A stretch of DNA of 64,000 nt from Cladorhizidae sp. MBARI D1340-BT2 (lineage: Eukaryota; Porifera; Demospongiae; Poecilosclerida; Cladorhizidae): NCBI GenBank assembly GCA_028752905.1, contig JAQNBH010000005.1, positions 2,652,328-2,716,327 on the forward strand. The letters run 5' to 3'. Position 1 is the first letter of the stretch; every line of letters begins with the position of its first letter. Shown piece by piece: positions 1-11,300 of this stretch. Below the pieces are notes generated by a model that worked only from the letters and a program-made list of their open reading frames with translations, was not told where the DNA came from and searched no databases. The translations under genes and the position numbers were made by a program.

Positions 1-60
1 AACATCTTCTGGATCACTCTTGGACAAGGTGAAAGGTCAATTGCACTTGCGCATTGCGTG

Positions 61-70
61 TATATAAAAG
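61..70 (+). promoter_or_regulatory. TATA box of the PEBP gene
   Basis: The sequence TATATAAAAG lies about 80 bp upstream of the PEBP start codon at 151. Transcription would start near 90-95 and give a 5' UTR of about 60 nt. A GC-rich stretch just before it (about 47-60) resembles an NRF1-type site, but only loosely. The position and match are seen; the function is inferred. Confidence 0.5.
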
Positions 71-150
71 AAGAGCGTGGAAAAAACTTCTCTAGCAGCT
101 GCGGTGTATTGCTTAGTGTTGCAAAAAAGGAGAAGTCTGACCTATCTAAG

Positions 151-3100
151 ATGTCTCTAGGAGAAGTGCTACGTAAGGCTGGAATAGTCTCGGATGTTAT
201 AGATCAGCCTCCTGACTTGCAAATTCAGGTTAGTGGTCTCCTGTGGCTCTTGGCAGCACTTACTACTTGTAATGCTGTTTCTGACGAGGCTCTTTGTTGT
301 AGATGGGCCTGACCAATCTGATTAAGCTATCCTGATAATATACATGCTTGTGTGAAATTGCAATGTTCACATCATCGTGAACATATCCCACCCCACATAC
401 CCTAGCCACAGGCAGCCATTCTGTGGTGAGTGTCTAGGTTCCAGCCTGCATACCCTAGCTGTTCTGGTGGTGGGTGTTTAGGTTCCAGCCTGCATACCCT
501 AGCTGTTCTGGTGATGGGTGTTTAGGTTCCAGCCTGCAAACCCTAGTAGCTGTTCTGGTGGTGGGTGTTTAGGTTCCAGCCTGCATACCCTAGTTTCTGG
601 TGGTGGGTGTTTAGGTTCCAGCCTGCAAACCCTAGTAGCTGTTCTGGTGGTGGATGTTTAGGTTCCAGCCTGCAAACCCTAGTAGCTGTTCTGGTGGTGA
701 GTGTTTAGGTTCCAGTGCATACCCTAGCTGTTCTGGTGGTGGGTGTCTAGGTTCCAGCCTGCAAACCCTAGTAGCTGTTCTGGTGGTGGGTGTTTAGGTT
801 CCAGCCTGCAAACCCTAGTAGCTGTTCTGGTGGTGAGTGTTTAGGTTCCAGTGCATACCCTAGCTGTTCTGGTGGTGGGTGTCTAGGTTCCAGCCTGCAA
901 ACCCTAGTAGCTGTTCTGGTGGTGGGTGTTTAGGTTCCAGCCTGCAAACCCTAGTAGCTGTTCTGGTGGTGGGTGTCTAGGTTCCAGCCTGCAAACCCTA
1001 GTAGCTGTTCTGGTGGTGGGTGTTTAGGTTCCAGCCTGCAAACCCTAGTAGCTGTTCTGGTGGTGGGTGTTTAGGTTCCAGCCTGCAAACCCTAGTAGCT
1101 GTTCTGGTGGTGGGTGTCTAGCTTCCAGCCTGCATACCCAGACCTCCCAACCTTGGCAGATTAAATACCTGGACATATGACCAATTTTCCCTGGACAATG
1201 AGTCATTTCCCTGGACACCCCCTCCCACAAACAGTGTACTGTATATTATAGCTATCTTGAAATTCAATAGTGATTGTATCCATCTCATCTGTAGAAAATG
1301 ATGTAAATCGAGTTGCGAGATTGATAATACCACTGGTAGATATTTTTGTGCGATTGCGTGGGTCAAGAAATGCTACTTCTTTGATGACTTTATCTTCAAA
1401 AGGAAACTTATCAAGCATTTTTTTGACACTTGTTTCATAAAAAGCACGAACACAGAGAAAATGTTATGCTCAACTGATGTTCCAGCAACTTCATCTCCAA
1501 GTTCGTACAAAAGAAGCCTTGTAGATGTACCAAGTTCATCATTTTCAACTTGATTTTGTTGCTCAAAATATTTGATCTTAGTGATATCATGATCACCAGC
1601 ACTATTGTTTATAACTTCAGGTTTGATAAAGTTACCCATGTATCCTTGAAGCATGACACGTACATGTATGTCTGATTGAAGTGAGCCAATATGACTTGCA
1701 CTTGTTTGCAAGGCACAGTAAACTTGTTGAGAGGCTTTAAAGCGAATGATACAAAGTAGCAAAAAAGCTTTACCAATGAGTCCTTTAACAGTTTGTTAAT
1801 TCGATGAAGACGCTCATTGGCTGTTGTACTTTCGGCTTCAAGATCAAAATAAGCATAAAGAGCAGGCCATTTGTCAATAAGCCGCTTAATGCAGCCGCTT
1901 AATGCAGTGCTCCAAACTTAGCCAGCGTGTGGTACAATGCTTCAATTTTTTTAGTGGGTTGATATCTGCAAAGTCAGCTTCTATTTCAGAGTATTCAGCC
2001 CATATTTTTGCAGAGTATGAAGTGATGTCTATGAGAAGGCTATCAACAGATACTGTAAGTTTTTTTAAGCCTACGGTAGCACATAGAGCAGCAAGATGGC
2101 AAGTGCAACCAAGACTGAATAGTTTTGGTTGTTTTTCCTTAATTCTGCTCAGGACAGAATTATTTTCCCCCAACCATTACAGAAGCTGTATCTGATGTAT
2201 AGCCAATCTCATTAGACCATGGGATTTTATGACATTCTAATTCCTTTGATAAAGCATCAAACATCGCTTGTGCATTAGCCGCATTACAAACTGGCATTGC
2301 TAAGAATTGTGAGATAGCAGAGTGTGCACTTTCATCCCAAAATCTTACCATTATAGCGAAATATTTCGTACATCTTGATCATTGCCCCCATCGCAAAGGA
2401 TAGTGAAAGGAGATGATGCACAGGCTTCAATTACATTTTCATTAAGTGCAGGAGCAAGAGCATTTTTAATGATGGCTTGTGTCTTTGTTGCTCCACAAGC
2501 AAACCCTTTAGCTATTTTACTATCTGGGAACATATTTTTACACAGTTTTGCGAAGTGGTCTCCATCAGAAAATGCTAAGTTATGCTCTGCTATGATAATT
2601 GTGAAATACAATTCAGCTGTAGTAACCTGCTCATTAAGTGACTGCTTCTTTTGAGATAGCAAGGATGTTATTGTAGCTTGATTTGTGAAAGCTTTGGCAC
2701 CATCTTTATGGCGCTTACTCTCCATATGTCGCTTCTCTTCACATCATCCTCCACCACCCACTGAGAGATCGATTGCACAGATGTTGCACAGCAGTGGGCA
2801 TAACTTTGTCCCTTTCTACTTGATGACATGTTGTAGCATGTCCATTCATCTTTCCACTTGCAGATTCTTTTTGGCTTCTTCTGAGGTGGTGGTTCAGCCA
2901 TTTTCAGCAGCAACTAGCAACTAAAACAGCTGGTGATCTGGTGATCTAAAGCATGCAGCTGCTTTGGTATGCTCATTTTTACCACACAAAGGAAATGTGT
3001 ATATTGGACCTTGATCATTAATTAATGGGGCTCCTTTTTACCACACAAAGGAAATGGACCTTGATCATTAATGGGTGAGAATCCCTGGACAAATCCCTGG

Positions 3101-5296
3101 ACCCCTGGACAGAATCTTGAAAAGGCTAAATCCCTGGACACTGGACGGTTGGGAGGTCTGATACCCTAGTAGCTGTTCTGGTGATGGGTGTCCAAGTCCA
3201 CTTTGTGGGGGGCTCAGTTCATATTATAGAAGTTCATACTGGTTGATATTTACTCGGGTCATTCATGTAATAGAAAAAATTGTGGACATCTTTACTTCTT
3301 TGCATTGCACCAGAGTTATGGCCTGTGATGAACAAGTGTGCTGGAGGGGAGAGACACAGCCAAGCCTGTGTGTGACTGGCTGATGGTCAACCTGTAGGTC
3401 ACAATAGCTCCCCAGCATGCACACTTGACAAAAAGCTTCAAGAAGACAAGGGTTATGCAATATTTAAAGGAGCTAACACACGTGTATCTTATACTACAGG
3501 AAGTGTCTAGTATACTAGAGGAAGTGCCTAGTATACTGCAGGAAGTGCCTAGTATACTGCAGGAAGTGCCTAGTATACTGCAGGAAGTGCCTAGTGTACT
3601 GCAGGAAATGCTGTAATGATATCCATCAAGTAATAGTCCCACAAACTCTAGTGTACTCTCAAAGTTTGTAATTTGCTTGTTGTCTTTGAGACGGGCCATC
3701 ACTGAGCATGCTGATGGGAGTGGAGTGCAGCTTTATATTGGTGTCGAGATGGAAGCTAATGGCAATCAAGCAGCAGCTGCAAGGAACAAATTTTGCTGCA
3801 AGTTTAGGAATGAACCAAGCAGGAGGCCATGCTATTTGCCAATGTAAGTGGCAATGTCAGACAAGAGGCCACTTGTTTTTTTTCCAACTACTTTTCAATG
3901 TGGACAATTTGCGATAGCTCTTTTAACTCTTTAGGACTGATAGCGGATATATCCGCGTGTGTGCAGATTTCACTTACCAACTGACGATAGCAGATATAAC
4001 CGCACAAAGATTGGAAGGAATAGGTTGCCATTACCTCCCCCACCCTCACCCCTAAAACAAAACAAAAAATATATATATATATAATTGTAACAACTTAGCT
4101 AGAGCTTGCACGGTGAACCCTAACTCGAGCTGTTGGCTAACAAGGCTGCATCTTGCCCTACTCTACTAGAATAACACCTCATGAGCAGTGAAATGAGAGG
4201 TTGATAGCCGCAAGCCTCTTGTCGTTGAAATGGCGAGATTTAAAGCAGCAAGCATCGTCGCCTTCCACAAAAATGAAAAATGCTAAAAAATAGTTAGTAG
4301 GTGTATGGCTAGCTCTAGCTGATTGATTCCATTTATAAAGTGGAAGTGCTCTGAGAGAGAATCATTGCCTGCCATACTACAGCTTAAAGATGGAGGGAGG
4401 TACCAGCTAGCTAAGAGCTGAAGTGACTGTTATGGTCATTGGCCTAAATGTTAGCGTAATGGAGGGAACAAAACAGCATTCCAAGGGTTTTGTTTACTTT
4501 TACTGTTGCTAGGCTGGCTAGCATAGCAACAGTGCCTACCTGATAGAGCCCTCAAGCCATGAAGAAAGCATCATTGACTCTACATAGCTACTACTACATC
4601 ACATGATTTTAATAAATAAAAGTCAGACACACGTGTGCGCCGTGTTATTTTAATGTTCGGCCGTAAGAGTGAGCTGTATGACATCATCTTGCTGCAATGT
4701 TCGAATGATTTTAAATACAAACCTGTATGAATGACCCAGTTGCGGTATGGGAGTCTGGAAGTAAACCCTGGTACCACTCTAACTCCCACTCAAGTGAGCG
4801 AGAAGCCAGATGCTGTGACGATACCGTTATCTGCTGTGAAAGAGGGATTGTTCTACTCTCTGCTCATGACAGGTAAGCTGGGATGGAGGACTCTGGGGGG
4901 GCAACTGGAGGAATCTGGATTTTAAGGGGGGGGACGACATTATGGTTAAAGATGTGACAAAGTTTCTAATGAATTTTAATAGTACAATTTCCAGGGGGTG
5001 CAAAAAGGTTCCAATGAGGGCCCCCCCCCCTAAATGAAACCCTGCTTATGACTCTGATTAGGATCAGGGACTGTTTTGGAATGTTCCTTTCTTGTGTGTG
5101 ATGGTGTGTGTGTGTGTGGTGGGTGTATGTGTGTATGGTTGTAGGTCTGTGTGTAGGTGTGTCTGTGTGTGTGTGTATGGTGTTTAGGTCTATGTGTATT
5201 GTGTGTTCGTCTGTGTGTATGTTTGTGTAGGTGTGTGTGTATGTTTGTCTATGGGTATTGTGTATAGGTGCGTGTGTGTATATATGTGGTGTGTAG

Positions 5297-5327
<31 letters not shown>

Positions 5328-8300
5328 AGTGCTGCCTTCCCTCTCATGCATGTCTGAGTCTAGGGCCTGCACACACTGCACAAAAGCTGAATGCATTTGT
5401 AACAGTCTTGAGCCACTTCAATAGGTGCGTTAGGGTGAATCTGAGCCGGTTCAGGTAAGGTACATGCACAGCTACAACTCTTTCACAAGTCAGTGCTATC
5501 AGCATTTCCATGGTCGCTGTTTTGGAATGAGTTTTAGGTCGACTTCCTCCATAACCAAATATCCTGCCTGAATTGCTTCCTGTAGTAAAAGGCCGTCGAG
5601 TTCTGTGGATATTGATGTGATATTCCACAGTTATTAGCCAATCAGAACACAATTTCATTTCCCCCCACTGATAACAGTGAATAGAAGTGAAATTGCAACG
5701 GAAAAAAGAAAGAAATTATGCTCTAATAGCATGCGCAAATCATGTTGGTATAGTAACCAATGGTATCTTGGGGGGGGACGAAGTATGGAAATCTGATTCT
5801 ACAGTGCAGTAGCTCACTGACTATGGCAGAGCAATTGATTGATAAAGGTATAGAACAACCTGAAGTGCATTTTCCTTCCCATTCGCATTGTATGGTAACA
5901 TGAGATAGCATGGTTTATAAAGTATTGTATGGTGAGATAGCATGGTTTATAAAGTATATATTGTATGGTAGTAACATGAGATAGCATGGTTTATAAAGTA
6001 TTGTATGGTAGTAACATGTGTTAGCATGGTTTATATAGCATTGTATGGTAGTAACATGGGATAGCATGGTTTATAAAGTATAGTATGGTAGTAACATAGA
6101 TAGCATGGTTTATAAAGTATTGTATGGTAGTAACATGAGATAGCATGGTTTATGAAGTGTTGTATGGGAGATAGCATGGTTTATAAAGTATTGTATGGTA
6201 GTAACATGAGATAGCATGGTTTATAAAGTATTGTATGGTAGTAACATGAGATAGCATTGTATTGTATGGTAGTAACATGAGATAGCATGGTTTATAAAGT
6301 ATTGTATGGTAGTACATGAGATAGCATAGTTTATAAAGTATTGTATGGTAGTAACATGAGATAGCATGGTTTATAAAGTATTGTATGGTAGTAACATGAG
6401 ATAGCATGGTTTATAAAGTATTGTATGTTAGTAACATGAGATAGCATGGTTTATAAAGTATTGTATGGTAGTAACATGAGATAGCATGGTTTATAAAGTA
6501 TTGTATGTTAGTAACATGAGATAGTATGGTTTATAAAGTATTGTATGGTAGTAACATGTGATAGCATGGTTTATAAAGTATTGTATGGTAGTACATGAGA
6601 TAGCATGGTTTATAAAGTATTGTATGGTAGTAACATGAGATAGCATGGTTTATCAAATATTGTATGGTATTAACATGAGATAGCATGGTTTATAAAGTAT
6701 TGTATGGTAGTACATGAGATAGCATGGTTTATATAATATTGTATGGTATTAACATGAGATAGCATGGTTTATATAGTATTGTATGGTATTAACATGAGAT
6801 AGCATGGTTTATAAAGTATTGTATGGCAGTAACATGAGATAGCATGGTTTATAAAGTATTGTATGGTAGTAACATGAGATAGCATGGTTTATAAAGTATT
6901 GTATGGTAGTAACATGAGATAGCATGGTTTATAAAGTATTGTATGGTAGTAACATGTGATAGCATGGTTTATAAAGTATTGTAAGGTAGTACATGAGATA
7001 GCATGGTTTATAAAGTATTGTATGGTAGTAACATGAGATAGCATGGTTTATAAAGTATTGTATGGTAGTAACATGAGATAGCATGGTTTATAAAGTATTG
7101 TATGGGAGATAGCATGGTTTATAAAGTATTGTTTGGTAGTACATGAGATAGTTTAATGGAGCAGTTATTGATCATCATGAATCAAAATAGCAGTAGTAGT
7201 GGCAATAAATAATAAAAATAATAATCTCTCAGTGAATTCTCAAATACTGTAACATAGTGTAGATATAATAACCTTCTCAATAATCAACTTAAATTTATTC
7301 ACTCGACGTTTCGGCTAGATGCTCTAGCCTTCATCATGAGATGCTAACATTCATGTGAGGTTGCTATATATATACTTGTAGCTAGCTATCTACTACGTGG
7401 TGCAAGCCACACCCTCCTGGCACACGCATCCTGCACGTGAACCAGATGTGGCAACAACAAAAATAATAATAACAACAAATAAATTTAAAAATAACAACAA
7501 AATAATAAATAAGAAATGAAATAAAACAAAAACACACACACGCTATATTTTAATTATTCCTACTACCCAACACATTAACAAAGAATAATTAATATGAATA
7601 ACTGACCACAGGAAAAGTATGGTGGTCGTGGGTTCAAATTCAGGCTTGGGAGTGCCCCCCCCCCCCCCCCCCCCCAGTAGCCAGGCTAGTTCATTCCACA
7701 GTCTCAATTGAACTGCTCATACTTTAGTGCTAGGCTGATGCGCAGTGCCTCCTTCACTAGCAGTTCCTTCTGTTTTCTGGCCTGAAGATGGTGGCTTCCT
7801 CCCACAAAATAGAATGTCATTGTCCCATGCACATTCAGTATTTGCAGATTTCTCTTGAGCACACTTTTTACAGGCATCTTGATGTTCTTTCCCTCTGGTC
7901 TGCCCTTACTTCCCACAGCTACAAGGGATGCGGTACACAATGCATGAGTGCATTCTAGCTGGTAATTCATTTGTTAAGTTCTGCCCTCAGAGTTCTTCGT
8001 GATCTGAAAATGACTCTGATGTTGAACTTCCTGCAGACCCTCCTGATAGCTTCACTCATCCCTGCTACATAGGGAATTACTACCATTAGTCCATGAGCCA
8101 GGAGTGTCAATCAGGGGAGTAATTATCACCAATGTCTGTCGTGTCCGAAAATGTGTGATGGACATTTCACAGAGATAGCTCAATATCACTTTGGACGCCA
8201 TCTTTCAAAATGGCCACACTTTCAAGCATTGTGCCATTGTTACAATATTATGGACTGATGATGTATGCATCCAACTGCAAAATATAATTGACCTTCATAA

Positions 8301-11300
8301 AGGTCAAGGTCACTTATATTGAGCTTGAATTTTTTAAAGTCGTAAAATGTGACCCGACCATGTTTAGATATGTCTTTGACTCAACAAAAGTTCTATTAGT
8401 TCACATTTTCATGCTTCCAGGATTCATTACCAACAAGTTTATTCCTGATGAAGGCTACAGCATCTAGTCATTGAAAGCTAGAGCATCTAGTTATGATTCC
8501 TGATGAAGACTAGAGCATCTAGTCATTATTCCTGATGAAGCCTAGAGCATCTGGTCATTATTCCTGATGAAGGCTAGAGCATCTGGTCATTATTCCTGAT
8601 AGAGGCTAGAGCACCTAGTCATTATTCCTGGTGAAGACTAGAGCATCTAGTTATTATTCCTGATGAGGGCTAGAGCATTTGGTCATTATTCCTGATGAAG
8701 GCTAAAGCATCTAGTCATTATTCCTGATGAAGGCTGGAGCAACTAGTCATTATTCCTGATGAAGGCTAGAGCATCTAATCATTATTCCTGATGAAGGCTA
8801 GAGCACCTAGTCATTATTCCTGATGAAGACTAGAGCATCTAGTCATATTCCTGATGAAGGCTATAGCATCTAGTCATTATTCCTGATGAAGGCTAGGGCA
8901 TCTAGTCATATTCCTGAGAAGGCTAGAGCATCTAGTCATATTCCTGATGAAGGCTATAGCATCTAATCATTATTCCTGATGAAGGCTAGAGCACCTAGTC
9001 ATTATTCCTGATGAAGGCTAGGGCATCTAGTCATTATTCCTGAGAAGGCTAGAGCATCTAGTCATTATTCCTGATGAAGGCTAGGGCATCTAGTCATATT
9101 CCTGATGAAGGCTATAGCATCTAGTCATTATTCCTGATGAAGGCTAGGGCATCTAGTCATTATTCCTGAGAAGGCTAGAGCACCTAGTCATTATTCCTGA
9201 TAAAGACTAAAGCATCTAGTCATATTCCTGATGAAGGCTATAGCATCTAGTCATTATTCCTGATGAAGGCTAGAGCATCTAATCATTATTCCTGAGAAGG
9301 CTAGAGCATCTAGTCATTATTCCTGAGAAGGCTAGAGCATCTAGTCATTATTCCTGATGAAGGCTAGAGCATCTAGTCATTATTCCTGATGAAGGCTAGG
9401 GCATCTAGTCATTATTCCTGAGAAGGCTAGAGCATCTAGTCATTTTCCTGATGAAGGCTGGAGCATCTAGTAATTTTTCCTGATGAAGGCTAGAGCATCT
9501 AATCATTATTCCTGATGAAGGCTAAGGCATCTAGTCGATATGTCGAGAGAGTATAATTTAAGTTTATTATTGAGAAGGTCAGTGAAGTGCATATATTAAT
9601 ATTGGTGCAAAAATGGCATTTTGGTGAAAACACAAATATTGCAATTCCATATACATAATTATATAGCCTTCCACTCCATGCAGACAATCCATACTCCACC
9701 ATTCTCTAGGAAATAAGCTTCTCCATCATAGTGCCTAGTAATACCAAGGCCAAGGACTTAAATTGATGAATTGCAAATATTTGCCAACGAAAGAATAAAA
9801 TACTCCTATTTATTCACTACATGGTTACATTGTTCTCTATTGACATGATTGTCTGTGTCAGAGCTAATGTTGGTTGTTAAGGTTTAGCTTGAGTTGTAGT
9901 CACTGGCACAATCACTGCCACTACTGTCTAGTTTGTTAAGGTTTAGCTTGAGTTGTAGTCACTGGCACAATCACTGCCACTACTGTCTAGTTTGTTAAGG
10001 TTTAGCTTGAGTTGTAGTCACCGGCACAATCACTGCCACTACTGTCTAGTTTGTTATGGTTTAGCTTGAGTTGTAGTCACTGGCACAATCACTGCCACTA
10101 CTGTCTAGTTTGTTATAGTTTAGCTTGAGGGGAAGTCGACCATTTTGTGGGGTTTTTTTAAACGTGTCATAACTATTGAATGCTTAATCCATTTCCAAAG
10201 ATTATGGTCTCAAAATGTAGCTCATTCTAGGTGCTTTCCAATGCCATTAGAATAATGGTGTTGCAATAAACTAGAACTGAAACATGGGCAAAACCACAAA
10301 GGTCCTTTAAAATGTTTAGATGCGCTCCTGTACCCGAACCACAGGTCTTCAACACTTGCTATTTATGGTGATATTAGAGTGATCACAGATACGTGTTTTA
10401 AACAGTTTTTTTAAATTTTTTTATTTTTATTCCCCCCAATATCCCCAATTTCATTTTTATGCTGTCAGACTGACTATATCTCACTATATCTCATCAGTAA
10501 ATGACTGGATTGGTTAGAAATGTGTTCAAAACAAGGAGTAATGCAAGAGCTTTCATAATATATAAAAATTATTTACTACAGACAAAAATTGAATGAGTTA
10601 CACGGTATCATGTGATGTCACTACATGAAAATTACATTTCATAATAAATCAGTTTGAAAAGTACAACACTAACTCAATATGAATTCCAAAGTTGGGAACT
10701 GAGAAAGTACAACGTGGCGTGCGCAGGAGCAGAACTTTATACCCCCCTTTGCGCAGAGAGCACGGAAATGACGGAATAGTACTGAGCGATATTTTAGCCA
10801 AGTTTCAAGTCTTGGCCATGAACGGTTATTATATTATGAACGATCCAACTTACTGCGTTTATTCAGGCTTCTTCTTGTTCATCGCGCAGAGTTGTGCAAT
10901 GAAATGGGAGGATAAAAAGTCATAACTCAAGAATGGTTGACAATAAAATGTTGAAACTTGAAATGCAGCTAGTTTAATAGTGAAGGTATAGAATGATGGT
11001 AAAAAATTAAAAAAAATTTAAATAGGAAAAAATGGTCGACTCCCTCCTTGAGTTGTAGTCACTGGCACAATCACTGCCACTACTGTCTAGTTTGTTAAGG
11101 TTTAGCTTGAGTTGTAGTCAATGGCACAATCACTGCCACTACTGTCTAGTTTGTTATGGTTTAGCTTGAGTTGTAGTCACTGGCACAATCACTGCCACTA
11201 CTGTCTAGTTTGTTATGGTTTAGCTTGAGTTGTAGTCACTGGCACAATCACTGCCACTACTGTCTAGTTTGTTATGGTTTAGCTTGAGTTGTAGTCACTG

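Larger units (their letters stand above)
7272..9578 (-). mobile_element. Penelope-like retroelement remnant with inverted ends
   Basis: The left edge (7272-7345) and the right edge (about 9505-9578) are inverted copies of one another. Each has CCTTCTCAATAAT outermost, then AACTTAAATT, then the TCGAC / CTAGATGCTCTAGCC / TTCATCA block. The interior carries a decayed GIY-YIG-type coding stretch on the minus strand (7704-8083). Penelope-like elements combine reverse transcriptase with GIY-YIG nuclease and have terminal repeats that can be inverted; their ends encode hammerhead motifs, as seems to be so here. No reverse transcriptase core is left. A third copy of the end sequence lies alone at 60170-60263. 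Element identity rests on remembered family features. Confidence 0.55.

Noticed and set aside
58..150. N-terminal extension of PEBP from position 58
   Set aside because: The codon at 58 is GTG and lies at the TATA box, so it would be upstream of or at the transcription start.
3918..3960. piggyBac-type terminus at TTAA
   Set aside because: Only one possible end was found; no inverted partner followed by TTAA nearby.
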